A DNA stretch of 64,000 nucleotides from JBCDAP01 sp038747915 (GCA_038747915.1 JBCDJJ010000003.1:1-64000); one strand, 5' to 3'; counted from the first letter of the stretch, positions 27,469 through 37,718 are shown. Made by a program: numbers and translations. Notes: generated by a model from the sequence alone, not told the origin.

Positions 27469-28590
27469 TCACCGCCCGATCAAACTCACGCGATCGTGGC
27501 CGAGACGGAGCGGCCGTTCGGGGACGGGGCCACTGGTGTCGTGGACAGAGAACACGGTGCTCCGGCGCTCGCGGAACTGGTCGGACGCCACGCCTTCGAG
27601 ACGGCGCGACAGCCACAGCGCGGCTTCGAGTCCCATCTGCGTCGCATCCTGCCACACGGCGGTGTACTGCGGGAAGGTGTGGAAGCGTGTGTCGCGATCG
27701 TCGAAGCCGACCACGCTGAAGTCGCGAGGCACGACAAGGCCGAGTTCGAGGCAGCGTTGGAGAAGACCCACCGTCGGGATGGGGTTTGTGACGTAGACAG
27801 CGGTTGGGGGGTCGTCGAGCGAGAGCATCTTGTCGAGCGCGCGAGCACCGGTCTGCACCGCGCTCGATGAGGCCTGGATGACGACTCGCTCGTCGTACTC
27901 GAGACCGTTGCGCTCGAGACCCTGGCGATAGCCCGCGAGGCGGTCGGCGTGGTCGTGGTCCATCACATCGTGGATGATCAAGCCGATGCGCCGATGGCCG
28001 AGGTGGTGCAGGTGGTTGATCGCGCGGGCGCTATCCGCTCTGGAGTCGTTGTAGATGAAGTTCAGACGCGGGTCATCGCTGCGGTCGGCAAGGAGCACCG
28101 CCTCGATCGGCGACTCGGCGAGTTCTTCGAGCAGCGACGCGTCGGCCCCGAACGTGCGCACGAGGACGCCAGAGAGGCCTTTGCGTTGCAAAAACTCGGT
28201 GAGCGACTCGTCCGGGAATCGATCGTTCTCGGCGTCGACGATGGTGAGGGAGTATCGCTGCTCGCGCAGGCCGCTCACGATGCCCGTGATCATCGCCGAC
28301 TCGAAGTTGCCGAACTGCACATGGGCCGGGACGGAGGGGTACAGGACACCAACGGCTTTGGTGACCGAGCGTCGGGTGGATCGCTTGCGGTAGTTTGCCT
28401 CGGCGGCGTAGGCCAGCACGCGTTCGCGGGTTTCTGGCGAGACCTCGGGGTGGTTATTGAGCGCTCGAGAGACTGTTGCGACGGACACATCGAGGTCTTC
28501 GGCCAGCTGACGGATGCTTGGGCTCTTGGCCCGGATGGTGCGCAGCACGCTGTTGGTTGCGTTGTGTTTGGACTCGGCTGCGCGTTTCAT
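27469..28590 (-). CDS. LacI family transcriptional regulator
   Basis: This 373-residue repressor has a LacI-type helix-turn-helix at about residues 25-70 (IRQLAEDLDVSVATVSRALNNHPEVSPETRERVL) after an unusual 24-residue tail. A periplasmic-binding-like sugar domain follows, with LHHLGHRRIGLIIHD and DFSVVGFDDRDTRFHTFPQYTAVWQD. LacI proteins next to glycoside hydrolases usually sense a breakdown sugar and control the locus. A TGAAA-GTG-TTTCA palindrome lies about 90 bp upstream. Genes for a GH16 enzyme, a GH38 enzyme and an MFS transporter are the likely regulon. Confidence 0.92.
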   Translation of the reverse strand: MKRAAESKHNATNSVLRTIRAKSPSIRQLAEDLDVSVATVSRALNNHPEVSPETRERVLAYAAEANYRKRSTRRSVTKAVGVLYPSVPAHVQFGNFESAMITGIVSGLREQRYSLTIVDAENDRFPDESLTEFLQRKGLSGVLVRTFGADASLLEELAESPIEAVLLADRSDDPRLNFIYNDSRADSARAINHLHHLGHRRIGLIIHDVMDHDHADRLAGYRQGLERNGLEYDERVVIQASSSAVQTGARALDKMLSLDDPPTAVYVTNPIPTVGLLQRCLELGLVVPRDFSVVGFDDRDTRFHTFPQYTAVWQDATQMGLEAALWLSRRLEGVASDQFRERRSTVFSVHDTSGPVPERPLRLGHDRVSLIGR

Positions 28591-28676
28591 CGTGGCGTTT
28601 GAAGACTCCGGTCGCTCATCTTCCGAACGAGCAATCGTAGCATCGACGTGATGAAACGGAAAAAAATGATGGGAAG

Positions 28677-28689
28677 TGAAAGTGTTTCA
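28677..28689. promoter_or_regulatory. Candidate LacI-type operator
   Basis: TGAAA and TTTCA flank GTG upstream of the LacI gene. A second, longer symmetry (ATGAAAC at 28651 and GTTTCAT at 28684) overlaps it. LacI-family operators typically have this AA/TT-flanked symmetry; autoregulation is an inference. Confidence 0.45.
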
Positions 28690-28840
28690 TAGCGCATCAC
28701 AGCACCAGAATCGGCGGTGTCGTCCGAAAAATGCCCCATCGAGGCCGAGTTGTGCGTCTCGGTCTGGTGCGCGGCGCGTGTCGGTGTCCATCTCGGGCCG
28801 TGCATGTGGTGTTGATGCTGCGGTCAGCTGACCGCGCCGG

Positions 28841-30154
28841 TCAGGGTGTCTGCGGTGTTTGGGTGGCGATCGTGAACTCGAGGCGGTCGAGGTTGAAGCC
28901 GGTGTCCTCTGCACCAACGTTCTTCAGGCGGAGGGTGTGCTGACCAGGGCGCAACGAGACAGGGAAACGCACCTCGTGCCAGTGCTGCCAGTCGCCGGTG
29001 TGGGGTACAGCGATGTCACCGGACACGTCAACGCCGTCGATCTCAAGCACGAACGCGCCGCCCTTCGCTCGGGCGGATGAGGCGCGGGCGACAACATCAA
29101 ATCGTGCAGCATCGTTGTTCGGGGTCACAATGTTGGTGGTGTAGGTGAGCCACTCGCCTGGCTGGATCCACCCGACGTTGAAGCCGCCTTGATCGTTGGC
29201 CTCGATGTCAACAGCCTCGTGCGGGCGGAGCTGACCACCGAGATTGTCTTGGGTGTTGTCGTGGTACGCGACTCCTTCGCCTCCGTAGTCGAACCGTTCG
29301 GCCTCGATCGTGCCTGGGATGGAGGCGGGGGCGCCATCGAATGCCTGTCGCTGCTCGGCCATGGCGTAGATGCGTACGTAATCAACACGCATCTCCTGCG
29401 GGAACACCGATGTCTCATCGGGTGGCCCTGGCCAGCCGCCAACGGCGACATTGAGCAAGAGGTGGAACGGCTGATCGAATGGAGCGGTCAGTGAGTCCGG
29501 CGCAGTCGCGGTGTGCCACTGGGCTGCAAAGACGCGGTGGTAGAGCGTGTTGTTCAGCCGCCACTCGATTCGGTCGGGGAACCAGTCGATGCTGTAGATG
29601 AAGTAGTTATCCGCGAGCGTGCCATCGTGATAATGCCAGCCCGGGGCGTAGGTGTTGTTGGGCCAGGGATCGCCGAAGTGGATGGCGCCGAGGAGGGCGG
29701 TCGCATCGTTCTTGGTCTCAAGGATGTCGATCTCGCCGCCGAGCGGCCAGTTGCCGTAGGTGTCCTCGGACGGGAGCATCCAGAACGCGGGCCAGATCCC
29801 CGTGGTGGCGGGTACTTTCACGCGGGCCTCGATCCGTCCGTACTGCACATCGACCGCGCCCAGGGTGCGGAGTCTCGCCGAGGTGAACTCTTTGCCACCT
29901 TGTGATTCCCGGTGCGCAACGATCACAAGCTCGCCGTTTCGCACATACGCGTTGCGTTCGTTGTCGGTGTAGTACTGGAGTTCGTTGTTGCCCCATCCTG
30001 GGATGCCGTACTCCGTGCCGTCTCCGATCATCGGCTGCCAGACGGAGGTGTCGAGTGTCTCGAAGTCATCCGCCCACACGAGTTCGGGCTCGTGTGCCTG
30101 GGCCAACGCGGACGATGTGGTGATGGCCACGCAAAGCAGGGTCGAGGGGGTCAC
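28841..30154 (-). CDS. Secreted GH16 family glucanase with carbohydrate-binding module
   Basis: This 437-residue protein starts at GTG 30154, which gives a signal peptide with an ALAQA site. A GH16 catalytic domain (about residues 25-275) carries the laminarinase-type active site EIDILE at 141-146, with Glu141 as nucleophile and Glu146 as acid/base. WNNELQYYTD-like and GIWPAFWMLP strands support the assignment. A CBM6-like domain (about 290-437) follows, with IEAERFDYGGEGVAYHD and LRLKNVGAEDTGFNLDRLEF. The probable substrate is a beta-1,3-glucan such as laminarin, but other GH16 substrates (agar, carrageenan, lichenan) cannot be excluded. The enzyme is likely exported and under the neighbouring LacI regulator. 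Confidence 0.88.
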   Translation of the reverse strand: MTPSTLLCVAITTSSALAQAHEPELVWADDFETLDTSVWQPMIGDGTEYGIPGWGNNELQYYTDNERNAYVRNGELVIVAHRESQGGKEFTSARLRTLGAVDVQYGRIEARVKVPATTGIWPAFWMLPSEDTYGNWPLGGEIDILETKNDATALLGAIHFGDPWPNNTYAPGWHYHDGTLADNYFIYSIDWFPDRIEWRLNNTLYHRVFAAQWHTATAPDSLTAPFDQPFHLLLNVAVGGWPGPPDETSVFPQEMRVDYVRIYAMAEQRQAFDGAPASIPGTIEAERFDYGGEGVAYHDNTQDNLGGQLRPHEAVDIEANDQGGFNVGWIQPGEWLTYTTNIVTPNNDAARFDVVARASSARAKGGAFVLEIDGVDVSGDIAVPHTGDWQHWHEVRFPVSLRPGQHTLRLKNVGAEDTGFNLDRLEFTIATQTPQTP

Positions 30155-30545
30155 AGTCGGTGCTCCGTGGTGTGCGGTGTGATGATGGGAGGTGGGCGAA
30201 GTCAAACGGTGTCGCGGAGTGCTGATGTGTGTTGATCGGTGGGGCAACGCACGTGGTCGAGAGTGCTGTTCCGTTTGTTTCCGATTCTTTACGAGTTCTG
30301 TGCGGGGTGTCAGGCAAGAAGACGATCGAGGCGCGTCCTGGTGCAATAGATCGTTGGTGCGGGCGTCGAAGGGGGTGTCCTCAAGACGTTTTTTAGACGG
30401 ACAGAGAGCTTTCACAGCGTTCGTGAATGACCGGAACATTTTGGAACAAAAAGACATATATGTCAAAAAATGTTCAAACAATACGGCCACGGTTCAAATC
30501 AGGAGTAGACTTGAGCGTGAACGATGTGACATCCCAGGATGTGCC
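30155..30545. promoter_or_regulatory. Divergent promoter region between GH16 and prepilin genes
   Basis: This 390-bp region is more AT-rich near 30420-30500 than its surroundings. It contains a nested palindrome, GACATATATGTC at 30453-30464, flanked by GAACA (30444) and TGTTC (30471). Both flanking genes point away from it, so it should hold two promoters; exact -10/-35 boxes were not assigned. Confidence 0.5.
30444..30475. promoter_or_regulatory. Nested palindrome, candidate operator
   Basis: A perfect 12-bp palindrome GACATATATGTC is framed by A-tracts and by GAACA/TGTTC arms, giving about 32 bp of near-complete dyad symmetry upstream of the prepilin gene. The regulator is unknown. Confidence 0.45.
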
Positions 30546-31610
30546 ATGACAAATAAAACGTTTTATCCAGCATCTGTCCGACGTGGCTTCACGTTGATTG
30601 AGTTGCTGGTCGTCGTCGCGGTGATCGCGTTATTGATCGGTCTTCTGCTCCCGGCCCTTGGGCGAGCGCGTTCGACGGCTCAGCAGATCGGCTGCCTCGC
30701 GAACTCGCGGCAGATCGGTGTGGGTGTGCTCGCGTACTCGGTCGACTCCAACGACCAGACGATGCCGGTGAACTACGTTCCCAAGAACGAGGCGAACCCG
30801 GTGCCCATCGCGACGGTGAGTGAGGCGGACTTTCGGGTCTGGGACTGGGCGTACACGTACGACGCGAACGGTAACCGTGTGGGGACGGGCATCCTGGTCG
30901 AGTACCTGGGCGATGTGCGGGCGATCGTGGAGTGTCCGACGAACCGGCGTCGTGATCCCGGCGGTGTGCGCGAACCGCTCGACCGTCAGGGCAACAACGA
31001 CCTCGAGGACATCTATGGCTCGAGCGACCTGAACTTCGACTACACGTTCCCGGATGCGACACAGGGCGCGCGCACAACCAATGCCTTCGATGTGTGGCAG
31101 CGGGCACACCCGGACGCGTTGACGTCCAGCGGAGGCGGCGAGGTGCTGAGTCGTGCCGAAGGGCGCGATGCCCGCGAGGCGGGCGAGTTGGTGGCATTCC
31201 CCGGACTGCCGATCATGGTTGAGGAGAGCACGCGGTTCAACAACCGCAACGCCGCGGGCGGTGTGACCGACGGTCGGTGGGGAACGGACGATGAGATCAC
31301 CGATCGCCACTTCGGCGGCGGGCACGTGCTGCTGCTGGATGGGTCTGTCGTCTTGTACAAGGTGCCGGATCGGATGAGCCCGTCGCTAGATGATGGACGC
31401 GCGGTGCCGGCCGTGCGTGATGGGATCAGTGCTCGCGACCTGTACGTGCGGGCGGGGCGCCGCGGGGCGTACCACCAGATGTTCGAGCTCAACCACCGTG
31501 TCGGCGGAACCTCGATCGACAATGAGGGTGTGTTGGTCTCCGGCAGCGAGCTGATCTTCAACTCGGGCTACGGCGCGATCAATACGCCCGAGGAACGTCG
31601 CGCCGAATAA
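30546..31610 (+). CDS. Type II secretion/pseudopilin-like protein (prepilin N-methylation motif)
   Basis: This 354-residue protein has a type IV prepilin signal: RRGFTLIELLVVVAVIALLIGLLLPAL beginning near residue 13, in which prepilin peptidase would cut after Gly and before the methylated Phe. The C-terminal region has the planctomycete H-X9-DG motif (HFGGGHVLLLDGS) near residue 262. Such proteins occur in large families in planctomycetes and their roles are mostly unknown; they probably form pseudopili or lie in the envelope. The ATG 30546 places the cleavage motif correctly; the upstream open frame is not coding-like. It stands between the GH16 and GH38 genes. Confidence 0.85.
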   Translation: MTNKTFYPASVRRGFTLIELLVVVAVIALLIGLLLPALGRARSTAQQIGCLANSRQIGVGVLAYSVDSNDQTMPVNYVPKNEANPVPIATVSEADFRVWDWAYTYDANGNRVGTGILVEYLGDVRAIVECPTNRRRDPGGVREPLDRQGNNDLEDIYGSSDLNFDYTFPDATQGARTTNAFDVWQRAHPDALTSSGGGEVLSRAEGRDAREAGELVAFPGLPIMVEESTRFNNRNAAGGVTDGRWGTDDEITDRHFGGGHVLLLDGSVVLYKVPDRMSPSLDDGRAVPAVRDGISARDLYVRAGRRGAYHQMFELNHRVGGTSIDNEGVLVSGSELIFNSGYGAINTPEERRAE

Positions 31611-31814
31611 CTCGTACTCCTTGTGGCGTGATCGTCGTACTGCGCCGCCCTCTGCCAACTCCTCCGATCTCGAAGGATTGTCGGCCGGTCCTGAACCTCT
31701 TCTGGCGAGGTCGGCGGCTCCTGCATCGACCGTGTGTCCCATACCGCTTTACCCATGTGCGTGCGTGGCCCCGAGGTCATGCACCGATCTCCCGATGAAG
31801 GAAGGCGAATCGCC

Positions 31815-34800
31815 ATGTCTCCCGCTGTTCGATGGTGCGTGCTCTGTGTTTCGCTCGGCGTTCTGTTGGTCTCGAGTGTGATGGCTTCGGATGGCGAGCA
31901 TCCCGCGCAGGCGCGGACGCGCCAGGATCATCCCCCGGCTCGAGACGTGACGGATGCGTCGAACGCGGCTCTCTACGCGGTGGGGTACTCGCATCTGGAT
32001 ACGCAGTGGCGGTGGGACTTCGTGCAGAGCATCGATGCGTACCTCCTGGATACGCTCGATCACAACTTCGACTTGTTCGAGCGCTATCCCGAGTACACGT
32101 TCAGCTTCACGGGGTCGGTGCGGTACGAGATGATGAAGGAGTACTACCCGGCGCGGTACGAGCGGCTGAAGTCGTACATCGACGCGGGTCGATGGTTCGT
32201 GAGCGGATCATCGGTGGAAGAGGGGGATGTTCTGGTACCCTCGCCGGAGTCGATCATCCGCCAGGTGCTGTACGGGAACTTGTTCTTTGAGCGTGAGTTC
32301 GGGAAGACGAGCACAGATTTCATGCTGCCGGACTGCTTCGGGTTCCCGTGGTCACTGCCGTCGGCGTGGGCGCACTGCGGTCTGCTCGGGTTTTCGACGC
32401 AGAAGCTCACGTGGGGCTCGGCGATCGGGATTCCCTTTGGGATCGGGGTGTGGGAAGGGCCGGATGGTCACGGTGTGATCGCGGCGCTCAACCCGGGCAG
32501 CTACAACGACTCGATCACGGATTACCCGGCGGACCAGGACCCCTCGTGGGCCGAACGGATCTCGGTGAACGGCGAGCGTTTCGATCTGCACGCTGATTTT
32601 CATTATTACGGTGTGGGGGACATGGGCGGTGCACCGCCGGAGGCCGCGGTCGTGAACTACACAGAGAGCGGCGGTCGGTCGTCGTCGCTGTACGACGTGA
32701 TCCTCCCAAGCTCGGACGACCTCTTTGAGGACATTACGCCGGCGATCCGCGCTCGTCTGCCGCGGCACTCCGGGGACATGCTGCTGACGGAGCACTCGTC
32801 AGGCACCCTGACCTCGCAGAGCTACGTGAAGCGCTGGAACCGTCATGCCGAGTTGCTGCTCGATGCGGCGGAGCGAGCGAGTGTGGCGGCGTGGTGGTTG
32901 GGTTTCGAGGACTCGTCTCGGGAGAAGCTGGAGCGGTCATGGGTGCGTACGCTCGCGACACAGATGCACGACATCGTGCCTGGAACGAGTGTGCCGGTGG
33001 CCTACACGTACTCGTGGAACGATCAGATCCTGTCGCTGAATCTGGCGGCGTCGACGCTCACCTCGTCGGTCGGTGCTGTGGCGTCTCGGCTTGACACGCG
33101 CGCGGTGGGCACGCCGGTGGTTGTATTCAATCCGAGTTCGTTTGCACGACGGGATATCGCACAGGCGCGTGTGGATCTGGGCGGGGCGAGCTATGCGCGC
33201 GTGTTCGATCCGGACGGTGTCGAGGTACCGAGTCAGGTGGTGGAACGAGCTGGATCGATGGCAACGGTGCTCTTCGTCACGGATGCCGAACCGGTGAGCT
33301 TCGGTGTGTACGACGTCCGTGGGTCCGACACCGCATTCGACGACAACGGTGGGCCGTCGGTCACGCCGGACACGCTCGAGAACGCTCGGTACCGCGTCCG
33401 GATCAACGAGGCGGGTGACATCGCGAGTGTGTACGACAAGTTGAATGGTCGCGAGTTGCTTTCGGCGCCAGCGGGCCTTGTATTCACGTTCGAGCGCCCG
33501 CGGGAGTGGCCGGCGTGGAACATGGACTGGAAAGACCGGCGTCAGCCCCCGTTCGCGCGGGTGGAGGGGCCGGCGACGGTTCGGATTGTGGAGGATGGCC
33601 CGGTGCGGGTGGCGCTGGCGATCACGCGTCATGCCCAGAACTCCGAGTTCACGCAGACTATCCGGCTGGCCCGTGCCGATGCGGGAGATGTGGTGGAGGT
33701 GAAAGCCGATGTCGACTGGCAGTCGACGGAGACGGCGCTCAAGGCGTCGTTCCCACTGTCGGTGTCGAACCCCGAGGCCACTTACAACCTTGGCCTCGGC
33801 ACGATCCGGCGTGGCAACAACGACCCCGCGAAGTACGAGGTGCCATCGCACGAGTGGTTCAATCTGACCGATCGCACCGGTGACTACGGTGTCACGGTGG
33901 TGGAGGACAGCAAGTTTGGCTCGGACAAGCCGGCCGATAACGAGGTGCGTCTGACACTCCTCTACACCCCTGGCGTGCGGAACGCATACCTCGACCAGCA
34001 CAGTCAGGATTGGGGATTGCACGAAATCCGGTACGGCGTGTTCGGCCACACGGGCGACTGGCGTGATGCGGACAGCTACGTGCATGCACGTCATTTCAAC
34101 CAGCCGGTGCGCACGTTCGTGGTTCCGAAGTCGGACGGACCGCTCGGGCGGTCGTTCGGCTTCGTGACACCGAGTGAGCCTCGGGTGGCGGTGCGTGCGC
34201 TGAAGCTGGGCGAGCGGCGGGACGTGCTGGTGGTACGGGTGCGCGAGATGGAGGGGCGTGACGCCGATGGTGTGCGGCTCACGTTTCCATCGCGGGTAGT
34301 GTCAGTGCGTGAGGTCGATGGCCAGGAGCGCGCGATCGATGGATCGGGCGTGTCGGCGGATGGGCAATCAATCACGTTTTCGCTCTCGCCGTACTTCACC
34401 CGAGCGTTCGAGGTCGAACTGGCGCCGCCGAGCGAGTCGATGGCCGGCGTGGTGTCAAGACCAGTTTCCCTGCCGCGAGACACGGAGGTCGCGAGTTCGG
34501 ATGGTGTGTGGTCGGTGCCGCGTGGCATGGATCATGAGGGCCGGAACTACCCCGTAGAGATGCTTCCTCGGGAGTTGGTCGACGACGGTGTGCGGTTCGA
34601 ACTCGCGAGTGCCGACGAGGCGCCCGGGCGGGCGGTGGCGTGCCGTGGCCAGACGATCGAGCTTCCGGATGGAGGAGACCGCGTTCATCTGCTCGCTGCG
34701 GCGACCGCGGATGCGGAGGCGACGTTTGCTGTCGGCGGGCTCGAGCAGCGGCTCGGTGTTCAACAGTGGACCGGCTTCATCGGGCAATGGGACGACCGTG

Positions 34801-35789
34801 TGTTCGACACTGTGTTTCCGGTGGTGGACTACATCAACGAGGGGCGTGTCAAGGCGATCGTGCCGGGGTACATCAAGCGTGACCCGGTGGCGTGGTTCGC
34901 GACGCACCGGCACCATCCGGACAATGAGAACGAGGCCTACCGGTTCTCGTATCTGTTCCACTACGCACTCGAGCGGCCCGATGGAGCCACGACCCTGACG
35001 CTGCCGCACGACGAGCGGATCCGAGTGTTCGCGGTGTCTGTCGCGGACACATCGGCGGTGACCGCGGACCCAGCGGCGCCGCTGTACGACTCATTTGACG
35101 ATCGGCCTCGGATCGAGATGCGGCACGACTACGACACCTTTGGGTACTCGTCGGGCGTGTCGCCGCTGCCGCGCACGCCGTCGCATGATCGTCTGGGTGC
35201 GCCGAACGAGGTGACGATCGATCGGGCGGAGCGGTTCGCTGATCTGTCGATGGGGCCGCCGTCGAGCGATGATCTGGGTGACCGGTCCGTGAGCGGTGCG
35301 GTGTACCGGTACTTCGACGTCAAGGGTGAGCTGATGCCGCACCCGCTCGCCGGCGCGGAGGGCGATACGCTGCCGCGGCTGAACGACGGGGATGTGGCCC
35401 GGCACGACGACGACGTCGAGCGCTCCGTATGGTTCGATTACCACGGACGCTTCGGCGTGGATCTGGGGCGGGCGGTCTCGATCGACGCCATCAGGGTGTA
35501 CTCCTGGCATCGCGGTGATCGGGCGCCGCAGGACTTTACGGTGTGGGGCTCGAATGCAGAGGAGATGCCAGACCCACTCTTTAGTGTTGCCGAGGGTTCC
35601 GGGTGGGAGTTTGTTGCAGCGGTGAACACGCTCGACCTCGGTCACGGAGGTACGCACGGCAGCGCGATTCGTGGTCGTGATCGGCCGATGGGCCCATACC
35701 GTTGGTTGCTGTGGGTCGCGCCCGCGAAGCAATCGGGCACATTCTTCTCGGAGATCGACATCGAATCATCGTCCGACGGAGAACGCTGA
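31815..35789 (+). CDS. Secreted GH38 family alpha-mannosidase with discoidin-like C-terminus
   Basis: This 1324-residue protein has a signal peptide (about residues 1-24). The GH38 catalytic domain starts near 55 with GYSHLDTQWRW, where the His and Asp are the family's zinc ligands. The nucleophile Asp lies in the LPDCFGFPWSLPSAW block (about residue 175), followed by STQKLTW. Beta-rich GH38 middle and C-terminal domains run to about 900. The last 150 residues (from about 1190, VWFDYHGRFGVDLGRAVSIDAIRVYSWH) look like an F5/8-type discoidin fold. It would cleave alpha-mannosidic links outside the cytoplasm. The ATG 31815 gives the signal peptide; codons upstream are not signal-like. Confidence 0.88.
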   Translation: MSPAVRWCVLCVSLGVLLVSSVMASDGEHPAQARTRQDHPPARDVTDASNAALYAVGYSHLDTQWRWDFVQSIDAYLLDTLDHNFDLFERYPEYTFSFTGSVRYEMMKEYYPARYERLKSYIDAGRWFVSGSSVEEGDVLVPSPESIIRQVLYGNLFFEREFGKTSTDFMLPDCFGFPWSLPSAWAHCGLLGFSTQKLTWGSAIGIPFGIGVWEGPDGHGVIAALNPGSYNDSITDYPADQDPSWAERISVNGERFDLHADFHYYGVGDMGGAPPEAAVVNYTESGGRSSSLYDVILPSSDDLFEDITPAIRARLPRHSGDMLLTEHSSGTLTSQSYVKRWNRHAELLLDAAERASVAAWWLGFEDSSREKLERSWVRTLATQMHDIVPGTSVPVAYTYSWNDQILSLNLAASTLTSSVGAVASRLDTRAVGTPVVVFNPSSFARRDIAQARVDLGGASYARVFDPDGVEVPSQVVERAGSMATVLFVTDAEPVSFGVYDVRGSDTAFDDNGGPSVTPDTLENARYRVRINEAGDIASVYDKLNGRELLSAPAGLVFTFERPREWPAWNMDWKDRRQPPFARVEGPATVRIVEDGPVRVALAITRHAQNSEFTQTIRLARADAGDVVEVKADVDWQSTETALKASFPLSVSNPEATYNLGLGTIRRGNNDPAKYEVPSHEWFNLTDRTGDYGVTVVEDSKFGSDKPADNEVRLTLLYTPGVRNAYLDQHSQDWGLHEIRYGVFGHTGDWRDADSYVHARHFNQPVRTFVVPKSDGPLGRSFGFVTPSEPRVAVRALKLGERRDVLVVRVREMEGRDADGVRLTFPSRVVSVREVDGQERAIDGSGVSADGQSITFSLSPYFTRAFEVELAPPSESMAGVVSRPVSLPRDTEVASSDGVWSVPRGMDHEGRNYPVEMLPRELVDDGVRFELASADEAPGRAVACRGQTIELPDGGDRVHLLAAATADAEATFAVGGLEQRLGVQQWTGFIGQWDDRVFDTVFPVVDYINEGRVKAIVPGYIKRDPVAWFATHRHHPDNENEAYRFSYLFHYALERPDGATTLTLPHDERIRVFAVSVADTSAVTADPAAPLYDSFDDRPRIEMRHDYDTFGYSSGVSPLPRTPSHDRLGAPNEVTIDRAERFADLSMGPPSSDDLGDRSVSGAVYRYFDVKGELMPHPLAGAEGDTLPRLNDGDVARHDDDVERSVWFDYHGRFGVDLGRAVSIDAIRVYSWHRGDRAPQDFTVWGSNAEEMPDPLFSVAEGSGWEFVAAVNTLDLGHGGTHGSAIRGRDRPMGPYRWLLWVAPAKQSGTFFSEIDIESSSDGER

Positions 35790-36269
35790 TCGCGCCGTGC
35801 GAGGTCTTCGAGCGTTCCTACTCAACTCGTTGTGCGCAGCCACGGTGTCAGAAGCAGTTGGTGGCATCGCTCGGTGTGGATCGGTGCGCTACCGACTATA
35901 TCGCTCGCTATGGCGACGATCGCATCCGGCACACCAGGCACCGTCGGCACTGCATAACCTGGATGAACACCAATTCGATCGGGCTCGGATCTGACGAGCC
36001 CAATATTGAGCGTGCCTTGGTCATCGTCCCAGTGGGTGTGTCGCTCTGCGAAGAGTTACGCGAGTAGCGCTCGGTCGGCGTTGTAGATGCCAGTGCTGAT
36101 CTGGTTACGCAGCACGGTCTCGCCGGGCTCGCCGCACTGTTGCTTGCTCCACCCATGAACAGAAATGGAGCGACGTGACCATATGCAGCAGCATGCAACG
36201 ATACATCGCCGAGCCGAGCGACGAGATCAATGGGGATGCCCTAGCGTGATCACACCGACGGTGTATGGG
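35790..36269. other. Non-coding or degenerate stretch
   Basis: About 480 bp between the convergent GH38 and MFS genes hold no complete gene. The open frames are short, and none has a credible start or a recognised motif. It could be decayed sequence. Confidence 0.4.
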
Positions 36270-37718
36270 TTACGGGCGTGTGACCCCGAGACGTTCGTGG
36301 ATACGCTCGAGTGGCACGCCCTTCGTCTCCGGCATCACGAGAACGACCCAGACAAGCTGAGCGATCATGCAGACGGTGTAGAACGCGAACACGTAGCCGC
36401 CCGAAAACTCGGCGATCATCGGGAACGTCTGTGAAATGATCGCGGCGAATATCCAGTGCGTGAAGCTGCCGAGGGCTTGTCCGCGTGCACGGACTTTGTT
36501 GGGAAAAATCTCGCCGAGGAAGACCCAGATGACGGCGCCTTGGCCGACAGCGTGCGATGCAATGAAGACCATCAAGCTCGCGAATACCACGTATCCGGCG
36601 GAGGTATTGGTGAACGTGCGCATGCTCTCGCCAGCATCACTGGTCACGAGCTCGCTGAAGGCGAGAAAAGCCGCGGTCGCAGTGCCAAGGCTGAGGATGT
36701 ACCCGACGGAACCGATGAGCATGAGTTTTTTTCGACCGAAGCTGTCGATCAGTGCCATGCCGATCATCGTGAACACGAGGTTCATCAGGCCGAGCCCGAC
36801 AGAGTTGAGTAGTCCGGCGCTTTCTTGGAAACCAGCACTTCGGAAGATCGTCGGTGCGTAGTAGAGGATCGCGTTGATGCCGCTTAGCTGGTTGAACGCG
36901 GCGATTGCCACAGCGAGCAGGATGGGTGTGCTGTATTTTCTCTGGAAGAGTTTTTCGTGCAGCGCATCTCGATCGAAGTCGATGGATGCCTGGATCTCGC
37001 CGATCTCATCCTCGGCCGAGCGGTTCTCGTCGGTCCCGACCTGCTTCAGCACTCGGGTGGCCTCGTCGCGTCGGCCGCGTGCTACGAGCCAACGTGGACT
37101 CTCGGGGACGGAGAACAGTAAAGCGAAGTAAGCGGCTGCCGGCACGGCCTCGACGCCGAGCATCCACCGCCAGCCGTAGTCGAGGAACCACGCGCGATAC
37201 TCGTCGGTGCCGACGGGATGGCCGGTGAGACGTTCGCCGACCGTGGCGATGACGAAGTTCGATGCGAATGCGAGCAGGATCCCCAAGACGATGTTGAACT
37301 GCGCGAGCGCCACCAGGCGCCCGCGCCGGCGTGCAGGCGCGATTTCGGCGATGTACATCGGGGCGACGACAGACGCGCCGCCGACCCCGAGGCCGCCGAT
37401 GAACCGGAAGAGGATGAACGACAGGTCGTTCCAGGCCAGCGCGCTGCCGAGCGCGGAGACGAAGTAGAGGATGGCCAGCAGGAACATCACCGATCGGCGG
37501 CCGACGAGGTCGGCGGGTTTGCCCACCGCGATGGCACCGATCACCGTGCCGATCAATGCGCTCGCGACGGCGAAGCCCAATCCGGCGGCATCGAGTTCAA
37601 AGACGTCGGCAAGCGCATCGGTCGTGCCCGAGATGACAGCGGTGTCGAATCCGAACAACAACCCACCGAGCGCCGCGATCACAGCGCAACGCGTTGATGC
37701 CAGAGTCGTTGAATTCAT
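36270..37718 (-). CDS. MFS sugar transporter (sugar porter family, XylE-like)
   Basis: This 482-residue transporter has 12 predicted spans. Sugar-porter signatures are visible: GGLLFGFDTAVISG in span 1, ADLVGRRSVMF (the D-R-x-G-R-R variant) after span 2, RFIGGLGVGGASVVAPMYIAEIAPARRRG between spans 4 and 6, PESPRWLVARGR in the central loop, QLSGINAILYYAPTIF in span 7 and PETKGVPLERI at the C-terminus. These mark a proton-coupled monosaccharide symporter of the inner membrane. Together with GH16 and GH38 enzymes and the LacI regulator it suggests uptake of a released hexose or pentose. Confidence 0.93.
   Translation of the reverse strand: MNSTTLASTRCAVIAALGGLLFGFDTAVISGTTDALADVFELDAAGLGFAVASALIGTVIGAIAVGKPADLVGRRSVMFLLAILYFVSALGSALAWNDLSFILFRFIGGLGVGGASVVAPMYIAEIAPARRRGRLVALAQFNIVLGILLAFASNFVIATVGERLTGHPVGTDEYRAWFLDYGWRWMLGVEAVPAAAYFALLFSVPESPRWLVARGRRDEATRVLKQVGTDENRSAEDEIGEIQASIDFDRDALHEKLFQRKYSTPILLAVAIAAFNQLSGINAILYYAPTIFRSAGFQESAGLLNSVGLGLMNLVFTMIGMALIDSFGRKKLMLIGSVGYILSLGTATAAFLAFSELVTSDAGESMRTFTNTSAGYVVFASLMVFIASHAVGQGAVIWVFLGEIFPNKVRARGQALGSFTHWIFAAIISQTFPMIAEFSGGYVFAFYTVCMIAQLVWVVLVMPETKGVPLERIHERLGVTRP

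Noticed and set aside
35955..36200. Minus-strand open stretch ending in a TGIYNADRALLA-like reading
   Set aside because: No start codon, no family resemblance and no coding partner. It could be the remnant of a decayed gene, but nothing firm supports that.
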